Part shown: positions 18,765 through 27,933 of the stretch, in pieces
Layout of the letters: each line of letters begins with the position of its first letter
How positions within the stretch are numbered: the first letter of the stretch is position 1
Assembly: GCF_028875915.1 (NCBI RefSeq)
Contig: NZ_JAPEHW010000023.1
Span: 1 to 46,519, forward strand
Length of the DNA: 46,519 nt
Direction of reading: 5' to 3'
From: Pseudoalteromonas sp. G4
GTDB lineage: Bacteria; Pseudomonadota; Gammaproteobacteria; Enterobacterales; Alteromonadaceae
The notes under the pieces: generated by a model
Seen by the model: the letters and a program-made list of their open reading frames with translations, nothing else
What the model was told of the DNA's origin: nothing
Databases searched by the model: none
Translations under genes and position numbers: made by a program

Positions 18765-19940
18765 ATGTCTGTCATTAAAATGGCTGATTTAGATTTACAA
18801 GGTAAGCGCGTGCTTATTCGTGAAGACCTAAACGTTCCAGTAAAAGACGGTAAAGTAACCAGTGATGCGCGTATTCGTGCGTCGTTACCAACCATTAAAT
18901 TAGCCTTAGAAAAAGGCGCAAAAGTAATGGTTATGTCGCATTTAGGTCGCCCAACGGAAGGCGAATACGATGAAGCATTCTCAATGCAGCCGGTTGTTAA
19001 CTATTTAAATGACGTATTAGAGCAAACTGTTCGCCTTGAAAAAGACTACCTTGATGGTGTTGACGTTGCAGACAACGAAGTAGTTGTGTTTGAAAACGTA
19101 CGCTTCAACAAAGGTGAGAAAAAAGACGACGAAGCTTTAGCTAAAAAATTAGCTGCACTGTGTGATGTATATGTCATGGATGCGTTTGGCACTGCGCACC
19201 GCGCACAAGCATCTACTCACGGTGTTGGTTTATACGCTGATGTTGCCTGTGCAGGTCCATTACTTGCGGCTGAACTTGACGCACTTGGTAAAGCACTTGA
19301 TAACCCAGCGCGCCCACTTGTAGCGATTGTAGGTGGTTCAAAAGTATCAACTAAACTGACTGTACTTGAGTCGCTTTCAAGTGTTGTTGATCAGTTAGTA
19401 TGTGGTGGTGGTATTGCAAATACCTTTATCGCAGCTGCGGGCAATAACGTTGGTAAATCACTTTATGAAGCTGATTTAATTGATGAAGCAAATAAACTAA
19501 CTCATGCAGCAAAAGCAGCGGGTGGTGATATTCCAGTACCAACTGACGTAGTGGTTGGTAAAGAGTTCTCAGAAACAGCTGTAGCAACATTAAAGTCAGT
19601 TGCAGATGTTGACTCAGACGACATGATTTTTGATATTGGCCCAGATTCAGCGAAGGCACTTGCTGAGATTATCAAAAATGCCGGTACTGTTGTATGGAAT
19701 GGCCCTGTCGGTGTATTTGAATTTGACCAATTTGGTGCAGGTACCAAAGCACTTGCACATGCGATTGCAGAATCAAATGCATTCTCAATTGCTGGTGGCG
19801 GTGACACTCTTGCTGCAATTGATAAATATGAAGTAGCAGACAAAATTTCATACATTTCAACAGGTGGTGGCGCTTTCTTAGAATTCTTAGAAGGCAAGCA
19901 GTTACCAGCTGTAGCAATGTTAGAAGCGCGCGCGAAATAA
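18765..19940 (+). CDS. pgk: Phosphoglycerate kinase
   Basis: 391 residues, normal length. It transfers phosphate from 1,3-bisphosphoglycerate to ADP in glycolysis. Visible motifs are the N-terminal [16 protein letters not shown], the substrate-binding [20 protein letters not shown], the nucleotide-side [11 protein letters not shown], and the C-terminal [10 protein letters not shown] and GGGDT. AAAGGAGAG precedes the ATG. It lies between epd and fba, with a leaky terminator before it and two hairpins after it. Confidence 0.98.
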   Translation: MSVIKMADLDLQGKRVLIREDLNVPVKDGKVTSDARIRASLPTIKLALEKGAKVMVMSHLGRPTEGEYDEAFSMQPVVNYLNDVLEQTVRLEKDYLDGVDVADNEVVVFENVRFNKGEKKDDEALAKKLAALCDVYVMDAFGTAHRAQASTHGVGLYADVACAGPLLAAELDALGKALDNPARPLVAIVGGSKVSTKLTVLESLSSVVDQLVCGGGIANTFIAAAGNNVGKSLYEADLIDEANKLTHAAKAAGGDIPVPTDVVVGKEFSETAVATLKSVADVDSDDMIFDIGPDSAKALAEIIKNAGTVVWNGPVGVFEFDQFGAGTKALAHAIAESNAFSIAGGGDTLAAIDKYEVADKISYISTGGGAFLEFLEGKQLPAVAMLEARAK

Positions 19941-19954
19941 TTTGTGCACGCTAT

Positions 19955-19982
19955 ACTTAGGTTAATTGAATTAAATCTAAGT
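19955..19982 (+). repeat. Inverted repeat after pgk
   Basis: ACTTAGGTTAATT and AATTAAATCTAAGT form a hairpin with a one-base loop and one bulge. There is no U-tract. The TTAATTGAATTAA core could also be a protein-binding palindrome. Confidence 0.4.
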
Positions 19983-19995
19983 AACTGAATAAAAA

Positions 19996-20038
19996 GCCAA
20001 GTAACCATCATCTCTCTCAAAATCTGTGGTTACTTGGC
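19996..20038 (+). repeat. Long-loop hairpin in the pgk-fba gap
   Basis: GCCAAGTAACC at 19996-20006 pairs perfectly with GGTTACTTGGC at 20028-20038 across a 21-base loop. No T-run follows, so this is not a normal terminator. It could stabilise the fba mRNA end after processing or act in the fba leader, 65 bp before the ATG. Confidence 0.55.
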
Positions 20039-20103
20039 AATAAACAAATCTATCCGTTCAAACTCGATGGCGTTAGGTGCCATCAAAAATTGGAGAAAGC
20101 AAA

Positions 20104-21168
20104 ATGGCTTTAATCAGTATGCGTCAGCTATTAGACCATGCGGCAGAAAATGGTTATGGTGTTCCAGCGTTTAATGTGAATAACCAAGAGCAAATGCGTG
20201 CAATTATGGAAGCAGCAGACAAGACTAATAGTCCTGTTATCGTTCAAGGTTCAGCAGGTGCGCGTAAATACGCCGGTGCGCCGTTTATCCGTCATATGAT
20301 TTTAGCGGCAATTGAAGAATGGCCACACATTCCTGTAGTAATGCACCAAGACCACGGTACATCACCTGCAGTTTGCCAACGCTCAATCCAATTAGGCTTT
20401 TCATCAGTAATGATGGATGGCTCACTACTTGAAGATGGTAAAACGCCTTCAAGCTACGAGTACAACGTTGATGTAACACGCCGTACCGTTGAAATGGCGC
20501 ACGCGTGTGGTGTTTCAGTTGAGGGTGAATTAGGTGTACTTGGTTCATTAGAAACGGGTGAAGCAGGTGAAGAAGACGGAATTGGTGCAGAAGGCAAACT
20601 TACTGAAGACCAACTACTCACAGATCCTGAAGAAGCAGCTGATTTCGTTAAGAAAACAGGTGTTGATGCACTTGCGATTGCGTGTGGTACATCGCATGGT
20701 GCATATAAGTTCACACGTCCACCAACAGGTGACATTCTGGCAATTAACCGCATTAAAGAAATCCACGCGCGTATTCCAAATACGCACTTGGTAATGCACG
20801 GTTCGTCATCAGTACCGCAAGAGTGGCTTGCGGTGATCAACGAGTTTGGCGGTGAGATCCCTGAAACTTATGGTGTTCCAGTTGAGCAGATCGTTGAAGG
20901 CATTAAGCACGGTGTTCGTAAAGTAAATATCGATACTGACTTACGTTTAGCATCAACCGGTGCAATTCGTCGTCACCTTGCTCATAACCCTGCAAACTTT
21001 GACCCGCGTAAATTTTTAGCTGAAGCGACAAAAGCAATGACTGAAATCTGTGTTGCACGTTACGAAGCGTTTGGTACAGCTGGTCAAGCGGCTAAAATCA
21101 AACCAATTTCACTTGATGCGATGCATGAAAAATACCTTGCTGGTGAGTTAAACCAACAAGTTAAATAA
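20104..21168 (+). CDS. fba: Class II fructose-bisphosphate aldolase, type B
   Basis: 354 residues from the ATG at 20104 with GGAGAAAG upstream. It splits fructose 1,6-bisphosphate into two triose phosphates using zinc. Metal and substrate residues appear in MHQDHG, EGELG, SHGAYKF, MHGSSS and NIDTDLR. The sequence resembles the CbbA-like type B class II aldolases rather than the type A enzyme FbaA of E. coli. It is the last gene of the epd-pgk-fba cluster. Confidence 0.96.
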   Translation: MALISMRQLLDHAAENGYGVPAFNVNNQEQMRAIMEAADKTNSPVIVQGSAGARKYAGAPFIRHMILAAIEEWPHIPVVMHQDHGTSPAVCQRSIQLGFSSVMMDGSLLEDGKTPSSYEYNVDVTRRTVEMAHACGVSVEGELGVLGSLETGEAGEEDGIGAEGKLTEDQLLTDPEEAADFVKKTGVDALAIACGTSHGAYKFTRPPTGDILAINRIKEIHARIPNTHLVMHGSSSVPQEWLAVINEFGGEIPETYGVPVEQIVEGIKHGVRKVNIDTDLRLASTGAIRRHLAHNPANFDPRKFLAEATKAMTEICVARYEAFGTAGQAAKIKPISLDAMHEKYLAGELNQQVK

Positions 21169-21198
21169 CATCAAGTTATACAACTTCCTTTAACAAGC

Positions 21199-21233
21199 AA
21201 AGCGTTTATATAGCTCATATAAACGCTTTTTTT
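21199..21233 (+). terminator. Terminator after fba
   Basis: AAGCGTTTATAT, loop AGCTC, ATATAAACGCTT then a T-run; a perfect 12-bp stem. Confidence 0.92.
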
Positions 21234-21255
21234 GTGCAATAAAAACATCAAACAG

Positions 21256-21273
21256 CTGTCACAGCTTATTCAT
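21256..21273 (+). promoter_or_regulatory. Pho-box-like site before the lipoprotein gene
   Basis: CTGTCAC-AGCT-TATTCAT, two 7-mers 11 bp apart. The first matches the PhoB half-site well, the second at 4 of 7. A TAATAG -10 follows about 12 bp later. The nearby phoBR-pstS genes support it. Confidence 0.5.
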
Positions 21274-21330
21274 CTTTCTCTTGCCTAATAGTTGGTTGAT
21301 TTGTATCACAACTATTTTAGGAAAATAAAA

Positions 21331-23123
21331 ATGATTAAACGATCGTTGCTAGCGATTACAGTATTGGCTGCATTATCTGGTTGTTCATTAGATGGCGATG
21401 ACGGAAAAGACGGAGCTACAGGTGCCAAAGGAACAAATGGCGCAGATGGCAGCAATGGTGTTGATGGTTTAAATGCAACAAACTTACTCGACATAAAGTT
21501 AGTTGGACGAGCAGTACTTAATGCACAATCTCCTGAAGGTGCAGCAGAGATTGTCGCTTTTCATAAAGCTTCACAAACCATTTTTGCAATAAATAGCTCA
21601 GGTGCTGAAGCTGTTGTTGATTTAATCAAAATTGATGCCATAGATGCGGATGGTTTACTTCAAAACAATGAAGGTGTAGTTACCAATACAAACCTTACTT
21701 CATCAAGCCAAATTACATTAAATGATCACACCAGCGGTGATGCAAATAGCATTGTGATTTCGCCCGATCAAAGTTTGCTTGCGGTAGCAATGGCCGCACC
21801 GAGTAAAGCTGAAAGGGGTAATGTTGCTATTTATAACTTAACTGGATCTACACCAAGCTTTGTCAAAAACGTACCGGTTGGCTATTTACCTGACATGCTT
21901 ACGTTTACCCCTGATGGCTCAAAAATACTGGTGGCCAATGAAGGTGAACCTCTAAGTGACTATTCATTTGATGGTGAAGGCAGTATCTCAATCATTAGTG
22001 TGTCAAATGGTGAAGTGGCAAACACAGCAACTGAAATTTCACTGACAGCATATAATGGTAAGCAAGCTGAACTTGAAGCTGACGGCGTTGTATTTGCTAA
22101 TCCTAAGGGACAAATCATTAAAGGCAAATTAATTAACACCACAGTAGCTGAAGATTTAGAGCCTGAATACATTACAGTAAGTGCAGATAGCAAGATGGCT
22201 TATATTAGCCTGCAAGAGAATAACGCAATTGCATTTTTAGATTTAACAAGCAATAGCATTGAAGTAAAAGGACTAGGTTTTAAAGATTGGTCCAATCTTG
22301 ATTTTGATGCATCCGATAAAGACGGTGGTATTAACTTTAAACATTACAATAATTTATTTGGTATGTATCAACCCGATACCATTGCTTCTTATACTTGGCA
22401 AGGTGCCTCATTTATTGTTTCTGCCAATGAAGGTGATGGCGAGAATATTTCTTTGATGCTGCAAATGAAGCAGAATGTTTTGCAAACGGTGGTCTTGATT
22501 ATGACGAAGATGATGGTTGCTTAGCTTATACCGATGAGTCTCGTGTAAAAGATCTCAATTTAGCTGCAAACTTCAGCCATTTAAATAATGATAATGATGA
22601 TATTGGTCGTTTGAAAGTGACCACTGAGTACGGTGACGCGGATCAAGACGGGCTATATGAGAAGTTGTATACCTATGGTGCGCGATCATTCTCGATTTGG
22701 GATCAAAATGGTTTGCTTGTTTTTGACTCGGGTGATCAAGTTGACCGAATTACGGCGTGTAAAGCGTTTAATAATGATGAAGATGCAAATGAAGGTGATA
22801 CGCGCTCGGATGCCAAAGGTGCAGAGCCTGAGGCACTTGCAATCGGCAAGATTGGTGAGCAAAGTTATGCATTTTTAGGTTTAGAGCGCATGGGAGGGGT
22901 TATGGTATTTAATATCACTAACCCATATAACGTTGAATTTGTTGACTACTTTATCAATCGTGGTGTTGAAGAAGGTGCTGAAATCAGTGGTGATTTAGCG
23001 CCTGAGGGAATGTCGTTTATTTCCTCTGAAAATAGCCCAACAGGTAAACCATTACTGGTTATCGGTAATGAAATCTCAGGTTCGGTGAGTGTGTGGCAGA
23101 TTGCTGAACATCAAACGAACTAA
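21331..23123 (+). pseudogene. Frameshifted choice-of-anchor I domain lipoprotein
   Basis: The ATG at 21331 (AGGAAAA upstream) starts a lipoprotein signal ending in LSGC, followed by eight collagen-like Gly-x-y triplets (about residues 20-47) and a beta-propeller-like choice-of-anchor I domain. The frame runs to 22440 (SANEGDG), then goes off into a short tail and stops at 22524. The next frame is open from 22443 (EYFFDAANEAECFANGGL) to the stop at 23123 and completes the domain. One base is missing: GGC-CGA-GAA would give GREYFF. The intact product would be about 597 residues, outer-membrane anchored. It may be a true mutation or a sequencing error. A Pho-box-like site precedes it; the family is often found with phosphate or nucleotide scavenging genes, but its reaction is unknown. 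Confidence 0.82.
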
Positions 23124-23130
23124 CTAATAG

Positions 23131-23167
23131 AAGGTGATCTCAAATGCATGTTTGGGATCACTTTCTT
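23131..23167 (+). terminator. Terminator after the frameshifted gene
   Basis: GTGATC-T-CAAA, loop around TGCATG, TTTG-G-GATCAC then CTTTCTT. One internal mismatch. Confidence 0.65.
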
Positions 23168-23370
23168 ACTAACAAGATCCCATTTTTACCTTCAGGGATC
23201 GCGATCCTACTAACTAAATGCGCGTTATTACCTAATTTCAAAGTTAAAACACTGCTAAATCATTGAAATTTGATCTAAAACTACAAAGATCTTGGTAATT
23301 TTTAGATCCAAGCAACGGCTTTTTTGCTTGTTCTTAGTATAAATATGATCCGACTAGTAAAATAGTGATC
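23136..23370. repeat. Dense cluster of ten GATC sites before the porin gene
   Basis: GATC begins at 23136, 23156, 23176, 23197, 23203, 23272, 23288, 23305, 23347 and 23367. The first four are 20, 20 and 21 bp apart, and 23347 and 23367 are also 20 bp apart. GGATCGCGATCC at 23196-23207 is a perfect palindrome. Chance would give about one site here. The 369-bp gap otherwise holds the terminator at its left and an AT-rich stretch at 23400-23450. Confidence 0.7.
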
Positions 23371-23492
23371 CATAACATTGCCATCATGCAAAAATGTACT
23401 AGAGTAAATAATAAATAAAATATATATTCACTTCATAAGTGTATAAAATAAAAGCAAATTGCTTTAAACACACTCTGCTTGAGGAAATCATT

Positions 23493-24452
23493 ATGATCAA
23501 AAAACTCTTACTAGCGAGCTGTATAGGTTTAGTGTTGTTACCAATGGATGTGATCGCAGACACGGAAGCCAAAGTGTATGGACGAGCACACCTTGGTTTA
23601 AGGTATGTCGATATTGATAATCAAGATAGCTCCACTGAAGTAGATTCTTATTCTTCTCGCTTTGGCATTAAAGCAAATCATAGTATTTCGGATGATCTTT
23701 CTGTTCTGACCAAGTTAGAGTGGGAAGTTAATATCTCAGAGCAAGATGGTGCCAATGGTAGCGACGATAACATTAAATCACGTGATCAATATGTTGGGAT
23801 CAAAAGCAATAAGTTTGGTCAGATCTTAATTGGCCGAAAAGACACCGCACTTAAAAAATCGCAAAATAAACTCGATATGATGAATGATTTCGTCGGTGAT
23901 ATTAAACATTTGGCAACGGGTGAAAACCGTTTAGGAGACATGGTGAATTACCAATCGCCTAAATTTGGTCAATTGCAATTTGAACTTACTTATGTCGCTG
24001 AAGAAAATAGTAAACAAACTGACGGATCAGGGGTTTCAGCAGCAATTGGTTACGGTGATAAGGCATTAAAGAAAACACCTTTTTATGTGTCATACGCGCA
24101 TGATGAGGATGTTGCTGGTTACAACATTGATCGTGTTTCAGCACAAGGTAAATTAGGGGATTTTACTATCAATGGTATGTATCAAAACAGCGAAAAAGTA
24201 TCTTCTGGTGATGATGGTGATACCTTTGTTGTAAGTGCTTCGTACAAAATTGAAAATTATAAGATCCTTGTTCAGTATCAAGATGATGAAACGGGATTTG
24301 GTAAATTAAAAGATAGCGGTACGGCAAGTTCGGTGGGTGTTGAGCGTAAATTAGGCAAACAAGCTAAAGCCTATATTTGGTATACCCAGCGAGATTTAGA
24401 TAACAGCGATGACGAAGGTCACTTAGCGGTGACCCTTAGATATGATTTTTGA
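23493..24452 (+). CDS. Gram-negative general porin
   Basis: 319 residues from the ATG at 23493 with GAGGAAA upstream. A signal peptide (about 1-22, cut near VIA-DT) precedes VYGRAHLGLRYVD, typical of 16-strand trimeric porins. The chain shows regular amphipathic strands, YVGIKSNKFGQILIGRKDTALK in the expected constriction region, and a C-terminal Phe (LRYDF) needed for outer-membrane insertion. The position next to phoBR suggests a phosphate-linked porin like PhoE, but no clear Pho box was found before it. Its upstream DNA has the GATC cluster, and GATC remains frequent inside the first third of the gene. Confidence 0.88.
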   Translation: MIKKLLLASCIGLVLLPMDVIADTEAKVYGRAHLGLRYVDIDNQDSSTEVDSYSSRFGIKANHSISDDLSVLTKLEWEVNISEQDGANGSDDNIKSRDQYVGIKSNKFGQILIGRKDTALKKSQNKLDMMNDFVGDIKHLATGENRLGDMVNYQSPKFGQLQFELTYVAEENSKQTDGSGVSAAIGYGDKALKKTPFYVSYAHDEDVAGYNIDRVSAQGKLGDFTINGMYQNSEKVSSGDDGDTFVVSASYKIENYKILVQYQDDETGFGKLKDSGTASSVGVERKLGKQAKAYIWYTQRDLDNSDDEGHLAVTLRYDF

Positions 24453-24487
24453 ATGCAATAAAAACGTGACAATTTAGTTAATTTTTT

Positions 24488-24509
24488 AAGCCCCTTTTAG
24501 GGGCTTTTT
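24488..24509 (+). terminator. Terminator after the porin gene
   Basis: AAGCCCC loop TTTTA GGGGCTT then T-run. Confidence 0.88.
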
Positions 24510-24636
24510 AATATTAATTTATAGTGTTTTTTTGTCTCTATCGTAATGATAAATATGCTGTTTTTAATAGTATTAAAGAGTGATGAAAATAACACTACAG
24601 ATTAACAACATTTTATTTATGATATTTTTATGTTTA

Positions 24637-24654
24637 TATTCATAAAAGTGTCAC
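24637..24654 (+). promoter_or_regulatory. Pho box of phoB
   Basis: TATTCAT-AAAA-GTGTCAC: the second half matches CTGTCAC at 6 of 7, and spacing is 11 bp. A GATAAT -10 lies 10 bp downstream at 24665, the standard layout of a PhoB-activated promoter. It implies autoregulation of phoBR. Confidence 0.65.
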
Positions 24655-24701
24655 ACTTTACTTTGATAATGAAGTCAGTTGATAACTAAGAGAATTATTT
24701 C

Positions 24702-25358
24702 ATGTCGCGTAAGATACTAGTGGTTGATGACGAAGCACCAATTCGTGAAATGTTGGTATTCGTACTTGAACAAAATGGATTTCAGGCTATTGAAGCTCAG
24801 GATTATGATTCAGCAATGGATGCGCTAGTTGAGCCTTATCCTGATATGATTTTATTAGACTGGATGCTGCCTGGTACCAGTGGTGTACAAATTGCTAAAA
24901 AGATTAAAAATAGAACCGCTCGTGGTGAAGAAGAAGACAAAATCAAAGGGCTTGAAGTAGGTGCTGATGATTATGTTACTAAACCATTCTCACCGAAAGA
25001 ATTAATGGCACGTATTAAAGCCGTTTTCCGTCGCGTATCGCCAACATCACTTGAAGAAGCAATTGAAGTGCACGGTTTACGTTTAGATCCTATTTCTCAC
25101 CGTGTTACATCAGCTGGCAACGAGTTGGATATGGGCCCAACGGAATTTAAATTATTGCACTTTTTTATGACACACCCGGAGCGTGTTTACAGCCGTGAAC
25201 AACTACTAGATAATGTTTGGGGTACAAATGTATATGTAGAGGACCGCACTGTTGATGTACATATCCGTCGTCTACGTAAAGCGATTGCACCCATGGGACA
25301 TGATAAATTAGTGCAAACAGTACGTGGTGCTGGTTATCGCTTTTCGAGCAAAATCTAA
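24702..25358 (+). CDS. phoB: Phosphate regulon response regulator with shortened receiver domain
   Basis: 218 residues against 229 for E. coli PhoB. The receiver has the acidic pocket (VVDDE), phosphate acceptor Asp53 (LLDWMLPG), Thr72 of TARGEEED and Lys of TKPFSPKEL. The winged-helix OmpR-type domain is complete ([35 protein letters not shown]). Between alpha-3 (AKKIKN) and TARG, 11 residues are missing compared with E. coli, including strand beta-4 (IPVVML). The reading frame is kept. Loss of a core strand should disturb folding or the switch from inactive to active form; the protein could be inactive or constitutively active. A Pho box precedes the gene and phoR follows after 14 bp. Confidence 0.93.
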   Translation: MSRKILVVDDEAPIREMLVFVLEQNGFQAIEAQDYDSAMDALVEPYPDMILLDWMLPGTSGVQIAKKIKNRTARGEEEDKIKGLEVGADDYVTKPFSPKELMARIKAVFRRVSPTSLEEAIEVHGLRLDPISHRVTSAGNELDMGPTEFKLLHFFMTHPERVYSREQLLDNVWGTNVYVEDRTVDVHIRRLRKAIAPMGHDKLVQTVRGAGYRFSSKI

Positions 25359-25372
25359 CCTAAGAGAAGTCT

Positions 25373-26692
25373 ATGCTACGAATCGTTAGTAAGCGGGAAT
25401 TAGTTAAACGCCTTTTTGTTTACTTTATTCCACTTACATTAATAGGAGTCCTGTTAGGGGCTCCTTTTTTACTTTTATGGCTAGGTACACTTTCATTATT
25501 AGTGTGGAATTATCGCCAGTTATTCCGACTTAGCGATTGGTTAACGGAACAACGAAAATACTACCCACCAGAAGGTGAAGGTGTGTGGGAGCAAGTGTTT
25601 GAGGGGATTTACCGCCTACAACAGCGAAATCGCAGAAAACGCAATGAACTTGCCGATGTTATTCGTCGTTTCCGAGAAGGTGCCGAAGCGGTTCCTGATG
25701 GTGTATTAGTTTTGCAAGATGATCTGGCGATCGTTTGGTGCAACAAAGAATCGATCGCGCTACTTGGTTTACAGTGGCCGCTTGATCATGGCCAGCGTTT
25801 AGATAATTTAATCCGTCGTCCAGATTTTATTAAATATATGCACTCGAAAGAGTACATAGAGCCGCTTGAGCTGCAATCGCCAGTTGACTCTCATAGTGTA
25901 TTAGAAGTGCGGGTGACACCTTACGCAACATCACAATTGATGATGGTTGTGCGTGATGTGACGTTAATAAAGCAGCTTGAAGAAATGCGCCGTGATTTTA
26001 TTGCTAATGTATCCCATGAATTGCGTACCCCGTTGACAGTAATGTCAGGTTATCTTGAAATGTTTGATCCTGATATGGCACCGCCACCTGCAATGTGGAG
26101 CAAAGCTCAGCAAACTATGCTAGAGCAATGTAAGCGAATGGCGAGTCTAGTAGAACAATTACTGGCATTGGCGCGTATTGAGAATTCAGACAAGCCGGAC
26201 TTTGAAGAAGAAGTCGATATCAGTGATATGTTGATGAATATTTACCGTGAAGCCGAGCAGTTGAATCAAGAAAAGCAACACACTATAGCGCTTAATATTG
26301 ACGATACACTTAATGTTATCGGTAAAGAACAAGAGTTACGCAGTGCTTTTTCAAACCTTGTGTTTAATGCAATTCGCTACACCCCAAAAGGTGGTGAAAT
26401 TATTATTACTTGGCAAAAGAATGATACAGGAGCCGAATTTAGCGTAGAAGATAATGGCGATGGTATTGCGAGTGAACATATTCACCGTTTAACAGAGCGT
26501 TTTTACCGAGTTGACCAAGCCCGATCACGGGATACAGGTGGCTCAGGTTTAGGTTTGGCTATAACCAAACATGTATTAAGTCGTCATGATTCTCACTTAA
26601 ATATTTCATCAAAAGTTGGTGAAGGTTCAGTGTTTAGTTTTTCTTTCTCTAACGAACGTTTAAAAAACAAGAAGTTAGAAACAGAATTTTAA
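25373..26692 (+). CDS. phoR: Phosphate regulon sensor histidine kinase
   Basis: 439 residues, close to E. coli PhoR. An N-terminal hydrophobic hairpin (about 15-45) without a large periplasmic domain anchors it. A PAS domain follows (about 95-190: AVPDGVLVLQDDLAIVWCNKES), then HisKA with His215 in FIANVSHELRTPLT and the ATPase domain with N-box NLVFNAIRYTP, DNGDGI and GGSGLGLAI. It senses phosphate supply through the Pst transporter and PhoU and phosphorylates PhoB. It is complete, unlike its partner PhoB. Confidence 0.97.
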   Translation: MLRIVSKRELVKRLFVYFIPLTLIGVLLGAPFLLLWLGTLSLLVWNYRQLFRLSDWLTEQRKYYPPEGEGVWEQVFEGIYRLQQRNRRKRNELADVIRRFREGAEAVPDGVLVLQDDLAIVWCNKESIALLGLQWPLDHGQRLDNLIRRPDFIKYMHSKEYIEPLELQSPVDSHSVLEVRVTPYATSQLMMVVRDVTLIKQLEEMRRDFIANVSHELRTPLTVMSGYLEMFDPDMAPPPAMWSKAQQTMLEQCKRMASLVEQLLALARIENSDKPDFEEEVDISDMLMNIYREAEQLNQEKQHTIALNIDDTLNVIGKEQELRSAFSNLVFNAIRYTPKGGEIIITWQKNDTGAEFSVEDNGDGIASEHIHRLTERFYRVDQARSRDTGGSGLGLAITKHVLSRHDSHLNISSKVGEGSVFSFSFSNERLKNKKLETEF

Positions 26693-26713
26693 TAATTTTT
26701 GGTGTTAATAAAT

Positions 26714-26742
26714 TTGTCATATTTTAGTCATTTTACTGTCAT
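26714..26742 (+). promoter_or_regulatory. Triple Pho box before pstS
   Basis: Three direct repeats with exact 11-bp period: TTGTCAT at 26714, TAGTCAT at 26725, CTGTCAT at 26736. The last is a perfect PhoB half-site. A TAAAAAT -10 starts 9 bp after the last repeat. Confidence 0.85.
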
Positions 26743-26799
26743 GGAAAAGGCTAAAAATAGTCGCATCATCAAAACGGGATAATCAATTGGAGTTACCCA

Positions 26800-27768
26800 A
26801 TGAAACTTAAAAACTTAGTGGCTACAATGGGCCTAACTGTTACAGCAATGTTTGCTGGTAACGCGATTGCTGTAGATAACAAATTAACAGATTACGAAAA
26901 AACAACTGGTATTTCTGGTAATTTCTCATCAACTGGCTCTGACACATTAGCAAATATGATGACTTTCTGGGCTGAAGAATACAAGCGTCAATACCCTAAC
27001 GTGAATATTCAAATTCAAGCAGCTGGTTCATCTACTGCGCCACCGGCACTAACAGAAGGTACTTCAAACTTTGGTCCTATGAGCCGTAAAATGAAGTCAA
27101 AAGAAATCGAAGCTTTTGAGAAAAAATACGGTTATAAGCCAACTGAAGTTCGTGTAGCAATTGATGCACTTGCAGTATTCGTACACAAAGATAACCCAAT
27201 TGAAGGTTTAACAATCAAAGAAGTTGATTCAGTATTCTCATCAACACGTAAATGTGGTGCTGATAAAGAAGCAACTCGCTGGAGCGATATTGGTTTAGAA
27301 GGTACTTGGGCTGGTAAAGACATCCAGTTATACGGCCGTAACTCAGTATCAGGTACATATGGTTACTTTAAGAAAAAAGCACTTTGTAAAGGTGACTTTA
27401 AAAATAACGTAAATGAGCAACCAGGTTCTGCATCTGTAGTACAGTCTATTTCATCTTCACTTAATGCAATCGGTTACTCAGGTATCGGTTATAAGACATC
27501 AGGTGTTCGTACAGTTCCTCTAGCGAAGAAAGGTACTAAGTTTGTAGACGCAACTTTAGAAAACGTAGCAACTGGTAAATACCCACTATCTCGTTTCCTA
27601 TACGTTTACGTTAATAAGCACCCTAACAAACCACTTTCACCAATTGAAGCTGAGTTCCTGAAGATGGTGCTTTCTAAAGACGGTCAAAAGATTGTTGAGA
27701 AAGACGGTTATGTGCCACTTACTTCAGGTATGGCTAACAAAGAACTTAAGAAGCTAGGCCTTCTATAA
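26800..27768 (+). CDS. pstS: Phosphate ABC transporter substrate-binding protein
   Basis: 322 residues. A signal peptide (about 1-24, cut near AIA-VD) exports it to the periplasm. The phosphate-binding loops are visible: [11 protein letters not shown] near the N-terminus, [20 protein letters not shown], and [12 protein letters not shown]. It captures inorganic phosphate for the PstCAB transporter. GGAGTTACCC precedes the ATG. The permease and ATPase genes are not next to it, since a strong terminator and convergent genes follow, so they must be elsewhere. The triple Pho box indicates strong induction in phosphate starvation. Confidence 0.96.
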   Translation: MKLKNLVATMGLTVTAMFAGNAIAVDNKLTDYEKTTGISGNFSSTGSDTLANMMTFWAEEYKRQYPNVNIQIQAAGSSTAPPALTEGTSNFGPMSRKMKSKEIEAFEKKYGYKPTEVRVAIDALAVFVHKDNPIEGLTIKEVDSVFSSTRKCGADKEATRWSDIGLEGTWAGKDIQLYGRNSVSGTYGYFKKKALCKGDFKNNVNEQPGSASVVQSISSSLNAIGYSGIGYKTSGVRTVPLAKKGTKFVDATLENVATGKYPLSRFLYVYVNKHPNKPLSPIEAEFLKMVLSKDGQKIVEKDGYVPLTSGMANKELKKLGLL

Positions 27769-27787
27769 GTAAAGTATCTCAGCCAAT

Positions 27788-27816
27788 AAAAAAAGCCGCT
27801 ATCTAGCGGCTTTTTT
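27788..27816 (+). terminator. Terminator after pstS
   Basis: A-run, GCCGCT loop ATCT AGCGGC and T-run. Confidence 0.93.
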
Positions 27817-27933
27817 GTGTTTAAAATAATTTTTATAACAACTCTGTTAAGTATGTGATCAGCTACTTAAGAGAATGGTATTAGTTAACCTGAACTCGAG
27901 ATAAGAAGTTAACTAACAATTTGTTATCCTAGG

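Noticed and set aside
19502..20020. Minus-strand frame of 172 codons antisense to pgk
   Set aside because: Low-complexity Ser/Pro/Ala composition typical of the reverse of a conserved gene; pgk fully explains the region.
21403..21486. Gly-x-y run as a full collagen-like protein
   Set aside because: Only eight triplets are present, forming a short linker after the lipobox.
22611..23123. Separate gene for the second half of the lipoprotein
   Set aside because: The frame is open back to 22443 and continues the same domain; no ribosome site precedes 22611, so it is the downstream part of a frameshifted gene.
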